Shown one piece after another: positions 45,876 to 57,600 of a stretch of 64,000 nucleotides of DNA (positions within the stretch are counted from its first letter, which is position 1; the number at the start of each line of letters is the position of its first letter). The notes under the pieces are model-generated. The model ran no database searches and was not told the DNA's origin. It was given only the letters and a program-made list of their open reading frames with translations. A program made the position numbers and the translations under genes. Origin of the DNA: Nipponacmea schrenckii (lineage: Eukaryota; Mollusca; Gastropoda; Lottiidae); contig JAUJPP010000005.1 of the NCBI GenBank assembly GCA_030562195.1, forward strand, positions 33,219,106-33,283,105. Direction: 5' to 3'.

Positions 45876-46212
45876 AGTATATGGTGTCTTAACTTCATTA
45901 TATGGTGTATTAACTTCATTATATGGAGTCTTAACTTCATTATATGGTGTCCTCTCTTCATTATATGGTGTCTTAACTTCATTATATGGTGTCTTAACTT
46001 CATTATATGGTGTCTTAACTTCATTATATGGTGTCTTAACTTCATTATATGGTGTCTTAACTTCATTTTATGGTGTCCTCTCTTCATAATATGGTGTCTA
46101 GCTTCATTATATGGTGTCCTCTCTTCAAAATATGGTGTCCTAACTTCATTATAATGGCGTCCTTACTTCATTATATGGTGTCCTAACTTCATTATATGGG
46201 GTCCTAAGTTCA
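45876..46212 (+). repeat. 21-bp minisatellite
   Basis: About 16 copies of TTATATGGTGTCTTAACTTCA, with CCTCTCTTCA variants. Two or three further units lie beyond the foldback insertion (46764-46785), showing that the array was interrupted. The minus-strand frame of repeated MKLRHHI is an artefact of the 21-bp period. Confidence 0.95.
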
Positions 46213-46218
46213 TTATAT

Positions 46219-46758
46219 TATGGCAGGGAATTTTGTTCAAAACTATAATGATCTGCTGAAATAGCTAATACCTATGATGAAAAAACATAATACTTCTAAT
46301 ACCAATGTCGTAAAACCTTTGAACAATAATAACTTAAACTTCAAACTTCTAATGGCAGATTCTTATGTTGATATTCAAATGTTAAACACCCTAAAACCTC
46401 TATTGATTTAAAAGTAGCCTTATCATAAATGGTTTAGTAATAGCAACAACGTTAAATTGTAAAAGCTTCTTCTACATAGCAATAGTGTAAAAGTATTAGT
46501 CGCAGAAGAAGAAGCTTTTACAATTTTACTTTGTTGCTATTACTAAACCATTTGTGATAAGGCTACTTTTAAATCAATAGAGGTTTTAGGGTGTTTAACA
46601 TTTGAATATCAACATAAAAATCTGCCATTAGAAGTTTGAAGTTTTAGTTATTATTGGTCAAAGGTTTTACGACATTGGTATAAGAAGTATTATGTTTTAT
46701 CATCATAGGTATTAGCTATTTCAGATCATTATAGTTTTGAACAAAATTCCCTGCCATA
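46219..46758. mobile_element. Foldback element, 540 bp near-perfect palindrome
   Basis: Left arm from TATGGCAGGGAATTTTGTTC is mirrored to the right arm ending GAACAAAATTCCCTGCCATA, each about 250 bp with only scattered mismatches (matching phrases: 'aaacaccctaaaacctctattg' type blocks and 'gtaaaagcttcttct'). A ~30-nt loop lies at about 46485. Flanking TTATAT (46213-46218 and 46759-46764) is the probable target duplication, within the 21-bp array. No coding content. Confidence 0.85.
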
Positions 46759-47110
46759 TTATATGGGGTCCTAACTGCATAATATGGAAATCCTTTCTCT
46801 GAAATCGCAGAGGAGGCGAAAGCAATAAACATAGGGGAATATATTATGGTATGACACGCTTCTTTATTACCAAGTTACAAAAAATGTTTCAATACATTTT
46901 CACTTGTCGTCATCAGTTAAAATATGATGTTTTTGTAGTTCAATCACCATTATCATTATCCTCCTACACCATTCATGTAACGCCTATGGTTGCGTCAAAG
47001 TTTTTTTCCAGATAGATCGATATTTGGTGGATTTGAATATGTAAATACGTTTTAAAAAAAACGCACCCACGAAGGTGCGAAAAAGCTCAAGATTTTGGTG
47101 CCTCGTTTAA

Positions 47111-47279
47111 GTCATTTTATTCAGTCTGCTTAGTTTGCTTTCCCTTTTTATTCGTCCGAAATTTGCTGACTCTTCCCCAGCAATATCTGTCAAAATAGCT
47201 ATCAGAGGCTGGGAATAGAGTCACCAAGTTTCGGACGAATAAAAAGGGAAAGCAAACTAAGCAGACTGAATAAAATGAC
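47111..47279. repeat. Perfect 51-bp inverted repeat hairpin inside left TIR
   Basis: Arms 47111-47161 and 47229-47279 are exact reverse complements (begin GTCATTTTATTCAGTCTGCT; inner end ATTCGTCCGAAA) around a ~67-nt loop that itself contains near-complementary TGACTCTT.CCCAGC / GCTGGGAATAGAGTCA words. In the right arm only one of the two hairpin arms is present. Confidence 0.9.
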
Positions 47280-48457
47280 TTTAACGTTAGAGATGACGTT
47301 TATGTTCCATTTTTATAATCTTACCGTAATCAGAAGGCTTAGAATATGAAGTCAAGTTAAATTTAAAGATTGGTTGAAAGCTAGAGACTTTGTATTTCAT
47401 CTTCGTTTGAGAGCAAAATAATGTGCACCTTTATTTCTTAGGGAGTGATGTCGGAGAAAGAACTGTTTTCTTAACCGACGTCCGAGGCAGACCATGACAA
47501 CAACCGACCAAAAAAATTAAAAAAATAAATTTGTGAAGGACCTTTCGTGACGTGACAGGTAGGTAGGTAAATGGCGAGTTAACGTTCGCTTCCAGCAATT
47601 GCTGATATCGCAAACTAGGTAGTTGTTGATATTTGTAGTAGTTGGTGGTTGGATTGGTTCAGATTAGATGGTTCTGTGCTGTTGGTTTGGTTTGGTTGTT
47701 GATAAATTTTCAGATCTGGTCGGGTCGAATGACAAAGACGTGACAGCTATTCTCCCTTTAGTACCAGCGAAGTCGCGGGTAGTAAACACAACACCTATTT
47801 ATAACTGTCCAACGTGGCCGAAACGCTACTTCGTCGTCTTTAACTGCTCCTCTTTGCTTCAATAAAATTTGCTCCATCGTTAAACGGGCAAATGAATAAG
47901 CTTTCAATGCGTATGTGTTTCAAAAATTTCCGATCATTGAGAGGCGAGAAACATGGAGTTGGTCTGTTTTAGCATAACGAAAAGTTTCCAAACCCAGATT
48001 GTAGGCGTTTCGACAGTGCAATAATGGAAATGTAATGTAGGCCTAATGGTTTTTACTTTTTTATGTCCAACTTTTATGGCCTACACGGGCCAGTGCCATG
48101 TAGTGAGCAATGAGGGAATTTTTGATAGGACAGGTTTTTTTTTTAATATCAGGTTTTCGTGGTTAATACTCTGTGGGCGGGGACAAAGCAAATGAGAAAA
48201 CGATAGTATTAATGACTTGTAGTCGGTATCGGACAACAATTTGCCGACCGACATTTTATTCCAACACACCGTTTTTGTTGTTGTAAATATCAGACGAAAT
48301 AGTAAACAATGCATATAAATATCACTTTTTTTTTATTCGTCCGAAACTTGGTGACTCTATTCCCAGCCTCTGATAGCTATTTTGACAGATATTGCTGGGG
48401 AAGAGTCAGCAAGTTTCGGACGAATAAAAAGGGAAAGCAAACTAAGCAGACTGAATA

Positions 48458-50618
48458 AGATAGCTTGCCAGGCAAGGTAATATACGCCCACTGGCAGCAT
48501 TTATTTCAGTGGGGTTACAATAAGTGGAATGAAATATTCAACCTTCTAACCTATTTTTTCTAGGGTCTCTAGTTTCATTAAAAACTGTCAATAATTGTAC
48601 CTAATAACAACTCATTAAATATTTTTCGGTATTTTTATGATTTTCAATAGGGTTCACCCTTAATAATATTTTGATATTTTTAATTCTTAATAAGGCTCAT
48701 CCTTGGTTGATATTAAACAATTTCAGCGAGTTTTGTTAAAAAGGAATGTTTAGAGTGTTCACAAGCCAAAAGTTGAAAGCGTTTTTGAAAACAGGCGCAA
48801 TAACTGACACTAAATATTTTTCGATTTATCTGATTTTCAATAGGGTTTATCCTTGTGAGAAAACAAATACTAAAGCCAAGTTTCATCAAAATCCATTCAA
48901 AATTGTTCTTTCTAGAGTGTTTACGAGTTAAATTGAACGCGTTTTCAAAAACAAGGTCAATAACTTGTACTAAATAATTTTCAATTTTCAATAGGGTTCA
49001 TCCTTGGGAGACAAGAAATACTCCAGCCAAGTTACATCAAAATCCATTAAAAATTGTTCTTTCTAGAGTGTTTACAAGCTAAAATTGAACAAGTTTTCAA
49101 GAACAAGGGCTATAACTGACACTAAATATATTTCTATTTATTTGATTTATAATAGGGTTCATCCTTGGGTAAAACAAATACTCAAGCCAAAGTTAATCAA
49201 AATCCATTAAGAATAGTTCTTTCTAGAATATTTACAAGCTAAAATTGAATGCGTTTTCAAGAACAAGGGCAGTAACTCATACTAAAATTTTTTTCGATTT
49301 CGCTGGTTTTCAATAGGGTTCATCCTTGAGTTATAACACACTCTCACACCAAGTTTCATCGAAATCCATCAAGAATTGTGCCATGTAAAGTGTTTACGAG
49401 GCAAAAATCGAACGCGTTTAAAAGAACAAGGGCACTAATTCATATTAGATATATTTTGATATTTTTAATTTTCAATTAGGCTCATCCCTTGCGATATCCA
49501 ACAATTTCAGTGAGTTTTGTCAACATTGGTCATGAATTGTACCTTCTAGAGTGTTTATTAGCCAAAAAGTTAAACCCGTTTTCAAACACAAGGGCAATAA
49601 CTGACACTAAATATATTTCGATTTATTTGATTTTCAAAAAGGTTCATCCTTGGGTAAAAACAAATACTCAAGCCAAGTTTTATCAAAATCCATTAAGAAT
49701 TGTTCTTTCTAGAGTGTTTACAAGCTAAAATTGAAAGCGTTTTCAAACAGAGGGGCAATAACTGATACTAAATATTTTTCGATTTAACTGAATTTCAATA
49801 GGGTTCATCCTTAGGTGATTACAAATACTCATGCCAAGTTATGTCAAAATCGCTCAAGAATTGTGACATGTAGAGTGTTTACGAGACAATAATCCAACAC
49901 ATTTTATAGAACAAGGGCAATAATTCCTATTAAATATATTTCGATATGTGCTATTTTCAAAAGGGTTCATTCTTGGGTGATATTAAACAATTTCAGCAAG
50001 TTTCGTCAAAATCGGTCAATAACTGTGCTTTGTAGAGTGTTTACAAACTAAAAATTTAACGCGTTTTCAAAAACAAGGGCAATAACTGATATTAATTTTT
50101 TTTCGATTTGACTGGTTTCCAATAGGCTTGATCCTTGGGTGATAACAAATACTCAGGCCAAGTTTCATTAAAATCCATTAAAAATTGTTCTCCCAAGAGT
50201 GTTTACAAGCTAAAATTGAACGCGTTTTCAAGAACAAGGGCAATAACTCATACTAAATGTTTTTCGATTTCGCTGATTTTCGATAGGGTTTATCCTTGAG
50301 TTATAACATACTCTCACACCAAGTTTCATCAAAATCGGTCAAGAATTGCACGTTGTAGAGTGTTTACGAGCCATTCAAGAACAAGGGCACGAACTCATAC
50401 TAATTTTTTTTCCGATTTCGCTGATTTTCAATAGGGTTCATCCTTGCGTGATCATAAACACTCATATTAAGTTTCATCTAAATCCGTCAAGAATTACAGC
50501 GTGTAGAGTGTTTACAAGCAATTGTGGACGGACGGACGGACGGACCGACGGACGGACGGACGGACGGATGGATGTGGGTGACGACAATATACGCCCCCCA
50601 TTTCATGTGGGCGTATAA
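48458..50618 (+). mobile_element. Pearl/HINE-like element copy 4, 2161 bp
   Basis: Starts AGATAGCTTGCCAGGCAAGG, then ATACGCCCAC. About ten degenerate ~190-bp cores follow (markers: 'caatagggttcatccttg', 'agagtgtttacaagc', 'caagggcaataactga'), then an (ACGG)n run (50526-50570), TATACGCCCCCCATTTCATG and the terminal GTGGGCGTATAA. It is the longest copy here. Boundaries are exact because the other TIR arm supplies the empty site: insertion was between two A residues with no duplication. Confidence 0.85.
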
Positions 50619-50939
50619 AAATGACTTAAACGAGGCACCAAAAACTTCGTGGGTGCGTTTTTTTTAAACGTATTTACATAATTCAAATCCACCAAATATC
50701 GATCTATCTGGAAAAAAACTTTGACGCAATCATAGGCGTTACATGAATGGTGTAGGAGGATAATGATAATGGTGATTGAACTACAAAAACATCATATTTT
50801 AACTGATGACGACAAGTGAAAATGTATTGAAACGTGTTTTTACTTGGTAATAAAGAAGCGTGTCATACCATAATATATTCCCCTATGTTTATTGCTTTCG
50901 CCTCCTCTACGATTTTAGAGAAAGGATTTCCATATTATG

Positions 50940-52222
50940 TACAAAGAGGTCTAAATATCCAGCATGACAATTTCAAGTTTCGTTATTAGTTTTAAAAGAC
51001 ATCCATTCCATTTACTTTCTGAAACAATTGCATTATGTGTAATAGATGTTTTTTACTTTTTTTATTTTAGGGTATCATCTGTAAGCATTGAATAATTTCA
51101 CTTCTTGTTACAATTGTCATCGCCCCCTGTCCGTCGGCCGTCAACATAGCCAGCCTGCATACCTAAGGGGGAGGGGGGGGGGCATTGTGGTAGTTGTTGG
51201 AAAGTATTATCTAAAATATTTTTCATTACCTTAGTAATGAATAGACATAACCAATACTGCTGGTTGCAATTTCATTTATTTCATAACATTAACAAGTCTG
51301 ATGCCACAAGATTTTCTCCTATAGCACCTACAAAAATATTCTTAAGCAATCATATATAGACTAGGATATATGTCCCTTTTTCCATTCACATAAAGTAATA
51401 AAAATCATTTAGCAGGTAAAGTTCTAGCAACAAAATAATTTTACACAAAAAAAGTACATTAAAGAAAAATGTTGACATTATCCTATGCATCTGTTGTAGG
51501 GCTGTTGATTTATTTTATTTCCAACTGAATATTTTTTAAATTATCTTTTGTTGATGTCAATACTATGCTACACAAAGTACTATTCAACTACTATCTAACT
51601 GTAAAGTGTATTTCAAAGCCATGAATGGTTGGTAATATTCATCATAATTGGAACTTTAACTTTTTTAATTTATTGTCATACATCACAATAACAAAACAAT
51701 CCGAATGTATAATTGTTTCCCACAGTTGTCCCCATTTGTGTATTATATATACAGTTTGATTGTAAGTTATCCATTACCAAAGTTACCTTAACCAAATCTA
51801 ATTTGATATTAAGCTTAGATCCAGTCAGAAATGCACTTCATCAAGACCTGTATTTAGCGGTTTCAAATCGTTATATTTCACACATAATATAACATTTTCC
51901 TCATTATAATCAATAAGAAAGATAGACTTAACTGGTCACCGTAAATGAACACATGATGAAAATCAAATGAGACACAAAACACATCACAGTCTAACCCATT
52001 TTAGAATATTTACTGTGAATTAATTTATGTGTTCAATGAAAAAAAAAATCACTTCTTCTGTCATTAAAGAAGACAGCCTAAGGGAGATTAAATTTACAGA
52101 CATGTCTTGGCAAGTAATTCTGCTAATTGCAGGTTCAGAAGGCTTTCAAATTTTCCAGTTTCAAATGCATCGAAGTTGAGAGTGACTGTTAAAAGTCATC
52201 CAGAAATCTGTGAAGATAGTAT
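50940..52222. other. ST7 3' flank / probable 3' UTR
   Basis: Downstream of the ST7 stop (minus). AT-rich. A G-rich run lies at 51168-51182. Plus-strand TTTATT words (for example near 51270 and 51510) are AATAAA on the ST7 strand and could be poly(A) signals, but none is decisive. No other gene. Confidence 0.4.
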
Positions 52223-52318
52223 TTAAATGCGTGAAAGTTGATGTAATAGATTAGCAGGTAAAATGGCTTCCAATTTTTCAAGAATATAACTTAGTGGTAA
52301 ATACAACCAACTCAACAT
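52223..52318 (-). CDS. ST7: ST7 terminal exon
   Basis: [18 protein letters not shown], then [13 protein letters not shown] and TAA (52225-52223). The ending HQL(S/T)RI is the conserved C-terminus of ST7. Acceptor 'tattttag'. Confidence 0.95.
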   Translation of the reverse strand: MLSWLYLPLSYILEKLEAILPANLLHQLSRI

Positions 52319-54627
52319 CTAAAATAAAGAAAAAAATATCATCTTAAAATTTGTACCATTCTGTTCATATAAATATAAAAAATTAAATTGAATGTATTCA
52401 ATATCATTGTTAATTACTAAATCTTAAATGAAACAATAAACATGACAATTTATTTTACACATTCGCTATATCGGACCATTCACTAATACATTAAACCTGT
52501 TCTCAATGTAATGTGTTTTCTAGGGAAATGCTGAGTTAATAAATGTCAGAAATAGTATATCCAGGTGCTTCTTTAATTTGTTGACTTATTTCGATCATGC
52601 TCTGTTTCTGGATACAAAGAACAAATTAATATTGCTACAATAATATATCAAGTTGGATATTTGTCACTACTTGATCAATATTTTATGTTTAAGCTTTTCT
52701 TACAGTATATTACATACCGTTCTTACAACAACACCCATTGGCTCAGGATATTGATGAGTTAACAAAGCTAGGAGTGCAGTAAATGAACACAGTCCAGCAG
52801 TAAATAAAATAAAAAATGGCAGTTCTTTCTTTGGATAAACCGAGACTTCATGAAATGCTGCAAAGGAAAAAAAATAATTTAAAAAAAATGGCTATGAATT
52901 CTAAACAAACATTTTCAAACTGTATATCTACCATGAAGAAGTAACTATTGTCAAGTTTCCATTCAGTTAGTAACCCAGGTTCTTTTTTTCACTGAACAAA
53001 AATTCTGGGTTTCACCACAAGGTTAACAGATCCTTTTATAACAAAATGTTAACTTACTGGGTAAAAGTTCTCTATCTGTGGCTTCTGTACAGGTGGGGTA
53101 AGGATAAAATAAATGACCTTTTTCTAATGGGTAAGGAATCATTCTAAATGCTGAAAAAAAAGATAATCATGCAAATTGACAAATTGACCCAAATAGTTAT
53201 TCTTTTGCAAATAGTTATTCTTTTAATTTTTGTTGCCTTCAGTTTTTTTGAACATGGCTACAGCTCAGATCATGGATTATGAAACATACATGGAAGAATA
53301 AACAGATTTCAATAATCTTATTTGAAGATAAAGGTTAAGACTTATACCATTGTTCCCAGCACACTAATTTTACCTTTTGCACACTACATCGCATAGACAC
53401 TTTACAAGGCCTTTCAGGAAGTGAAGTGTTAGTTGTCAAATAAGGGAGGTAATAATATTTTACCAATGGGTAGATTCTAAAATCATATGCATGATTAAAA
53501 ATAGCGATGGCCCATCGTAATACGCCCACCATTGGCAGCCTTAGTTATTCGGGCGGTGGACAAGAGGTATCAGTAAATGCAATATTTTAAATGTAAAAGG
53601 CTCAAATCATGCTTTGTCAAAATCTATCAAGAAACCAGATCTCTATCAAGTCTACAAAGAATCAGAGGCTGATAAAGTGAACACGTTTTAAAGAACAAAG
53701 GCAATAACTCAATAAATATTTTTTGATTAGTCTGATTTTCAATAGGGTCTATCCTTGAGTTATAACAAACACACCAAGTTTCATCAAATTCCATCAAGAA
53801 CCTGGCTCCCTATCGTGTTCACAAGGAATTTTGGGACAGGGGCAATAACTCATAGTAAATATTTATTACAGACAGACAGACAGACAGACAGATGGGCAGA
53901 AGGCTTCATCCTTGGATGATTACAAACACACACACCGAAATTAGTCAAAATCCATCCAGAAACCATCTCTCTATCATGCCCACAACACATTTTTGAACGC
54001 AAAATGAATGTGTTTTCAAGAACAAGGGCAATAACTCATCAATTTATTTTTCGAATTGTCTGATTGTCAATAGGTTTCATCCTTAGGTAATAACAAGCAA
54101 TCACACCAAATTTCATCAAAATCCATCAAGAAACACACTCTTAATCGTGTTCACAACAAATTTTCAAAAACAAGGGCAATAACTCATTGAATATTTTTCG
54201 ATTGGTCTGATTTTCAATAGGCTTCTTCCTTGGTTATAACAAACACACTCACCAAATTTGGTCAAAATCCATCAAGAAATGAGGTCTCTATCGTGTTCAC
54301 AACAATTGTGGACAGGCAGATGAATGTGTTTTCAAGAACAAGGGCAATAACTCATCAATTTATTTTTCGATTTGTCTGATTTTCAATAGGCTTCTTCCTT
54401 GGGTTATAACAAAAACACTCACCAAATTTGGTCAAAACCCATCAAGAAATGTGGTCTCTATCGTTATCACAACAAATTTTCAAAAACAAGGGCAATAACT
54501 CATTGAATATTTTTCGATTGGTCTGACTTTCAATAGGCTTCTTCCTTGGGTTATAACAAAAACACTCACCAAATTTGGTCAAAATCCATCAAGAAATGTG
54601 GTCTCTATCGTGTTCACAACAATTGTG

Positions 54628-54659
<32 letters not shown>

Positions 54660-57600
54660 GGGGCGACTACAATATACGCCCACATTTATGTGTGGGCGTA
54701 TAAAAACTTACTGCCTTCCCATGTACAATGTAATAAATTTAAAGCGCCTTCTACACGTTTCCAATGATTAATATGAAAAAATGAATAGGCCAAAGCCTCA
54801 CTATCTCCTCTCTTTAAAACATGTTCTGGTGGTAATATTAAACTCTTCATTTCTAACAAATACTAAAAAGATACCAATACAATATTTCTCATGATTATTG
54901 GAGAGGTAAAAATTAGTTAATAGTAAGATCTATGATAATACTGAAAGATAAGACTATATGAAGGTAATATTTAATTATATCTATTAAATATTGTAAAGAT
55001 TGAAAAACACTATGTGGTAAAAAATAATAGTATAAGGGTTATACCATATTTCTACTAGAGACTTTGGAATATACAAATAGCTTACCTTTGGTACATGTGG
55101 ATTAAACTCCACAGCTCTGTGAATGGCTTCTACTGCTGTCATTTCCGCTGTACTTAACCCCCGTTTACTTGCAATATCCGGAGAAAATCTACAACAAAAA
55201 ATACTAATCGATAAATCTTATCATAATAAAACTGCTTGAAACAGCAATAGAAGACCAATATAAATATAGATTGGAATAAAATACTGTTCATTATGTCTGA
55301 ATTACTTCAATATTCAGTGTATGTAGTTTACAAGCTAAGTGGACAGAAAAAAAGTATCCCTTTTCAACTTGCTTAAAGCTTCTCTTGGGCTTATAAAGAA
55401 CACAAGGCATGAAAATTTTCTCTTTATTTGTTGGAATATTACTTATAATATAACTTACTTATCTGCTACTGCTCGAGCTTTTAATAATGCTGCAGTATAA
55501 CAAATTGTTGCAGATTTAGGTAAACTTATATCTGAAATAAAAAAAATGTACTATAAAATTCAATCTCAAATTCAATCTCATAGAATACGGTAAAAACTTA
55601 CAAAATTTAATGCAATTAAAAGACATGAACTGAAATAATTAGGAACCCTATCATACAAAACACATTATTTTACAAAACCTATTGCTCAGTCTATAATAAT
55701 ATTCTCTTTATATTCAGAAATAGATTTGGTCAGTTAAACACATTCTGATCATTATTATATTTATTGTCTATAAATTGTATCTTTATTTCATTTAAGCAAA
55801 TATAACTGCCAAAGAATATAGGGTATGGTGGAGGTAGTAAAATTGAGAAAAAAGGTATAATGCCTACCATCATATTTTGCTAATAATGTCTGGACTTCTG
55901 AATACATCTGAGCTTCTAATAAACACTCTATTAAGTTTTCGTGAATATTAAAGTTCATTACTGGAAATTCTTTTAATAACTGGAAGATCAAAATCATCAG
56001 AGATCTGTAGGTAAAAACCTAAAAATTGTTAAATATTTTGCCAACATGGTCATATTTTTTTTATATGTGAATTACATAAAATGTGTATTGTGTATTGTAT
56101 TTAACCATAAAGGGGTATGCAGCATTTTAATTATTATACCTGTATATATTTCACATCTAAATATATTATCAATATGCCCTATAATCCAGGTCGTGGTACA
56201 AATATTTAAATGCCTCCATTTAGTGATTAATCTAAATACCTACATCTTTCATAAGTTTGATGGCCTCTTTAATTTTTCCAAGTTTTCTAGCACACATTGC
56301 CAGTCTTCTTTTTATATACACAACTAAATTATTATCTCTTCCTATCAGTACAAAATAATACAAAATAATTATATCACTGATAATCTTCTGAAAGCCTGAA
56401 CCTGGACTAAACAATAATGTGTTAACTACAACTGCAACTTGCTCTTCTAAAGCTAATTAACTTATATATTAGAATTCTCATCACATCTTTCTGCAATTCA
56501 TAAGATGGAAAATAAATCTGTTCAGCACAACATAACTAAACAATTGTAATTGTTAATAATTTTCTTTCTCAATAAATATATTGTGTTACTTCCAAAATAT
56601 ATGATACAAACATCTAATGATATCAAGGTTTAGTTAAAGACAAAAACATAAAAAATAAATACATACTATGAACAGATTCTTGTATTGGAGATAAGTGTTG
56701 AGATGATAAAGGTTTTTTGTAATTTCCTTCCACAATTTTATATGCTTGTTTAAATAACTTCTCTGACTAAAAGTAACAATGACACTTAATTAAAATTAAG
56801 AATTGGACAAAGAGGGCAATACAATCTATCACATTCATAAAACAGGCATAATTTTGTTATTAAATGCAATAACTCTAAACTCTTTCATCAAATAAATTTT
56901 GCAAATCTACCTCATCTGATTTATCTGTAATCCAGTTCAGAAGCAAGTGTGAAAAACAAATTTAACAAACATCATTATAGAATAAGTGTATAGTAACATA
57001 CCTCTAAAATTGTAGTTGTTTCTTCTTCTGCTAACAATATAAGAGCAGGTACACATCTGAAATTATTATTATATCAAATTCTATCTATTGATTTAATAGT
57101 AATACTAATCCAGCATGTATTACAGCATTTCTTGCTTGGAGTTGGTTCAAAGGGCTGCTAGTTTAAAATGATTGGTTTATAGAGGTTGTTGATTTAAAAG
57201 TGTTGCTGGTTTCAAGAGTTGCTTGTTTAAAATGGTTGGTTTATAGAGTTTGTTGATTTAAAAGTGTTGCTGGTTTCAAGGGATTGCTAGTTTAAAATGG
57301 TTGGTTTATAGAGTTTGTTGATTTAAAAGTGTTGCTGGTTTCAAGAGGTTGTTAGTTTAAAATGGTTGGTTTATAGAGGTTGTTGATTTAATTGTCTGCT
57401 GGTTTCAAGAGTTGCTTGTTTAAAATGGTTGGTTTAGAGAGTTTGTTGATTTAAAAGGGTTGCAGGTTTCAAGAGGTTGATAGTTTAAAATGGTTGGTTA
57501 GAGAGGTTGTTGATTTAAAAGGTTTGCTGGTTTCAAGAGTTGCTTGTTTAAAATGGTTGGTTTAGAGAGTTTGTTGATTTAAAAGGGTTGCAGGTTTCAA

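Larger units (their letters stand above)
46778..50939. mobile_element. Long-TIR element (~470-bp arms) with nested pearl/HINE insertion
   Basis: Left arm 46778-about 47245 and right arm about 48328-50939 are inverted copies: CATAATATGGAAATCCTTTC at the left end versus its complement at 50939, then 'ggaggcgaaagcaataaac', 'atcattatcctcctacacc', 'gcctcgtttaagtca' and the TTCGTCCGAAA block. The right arm is interrupted by copy 4 (48458-50618). The inner ~1.05 kb (47280-48327) codes for nothing recognisable (open frames 47613-47431 minus and 47668-47865 plus are unremarkable). No target duplication was settled. Class unknown. Confidence 0.75.

Noticed and set aside
45839..46087. Minus-strand frame of repeated MKLRHHI units
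   Set aside because: Pure consequence of the 21-bp minisatellite, whose period is a multiple of three.
53335..53532. 65-codon minus-strand open frame in an ST7 intron
   Set aside because: Overlaps the terminus of pearl/HINE-like copy 5 and has no conserved motif.
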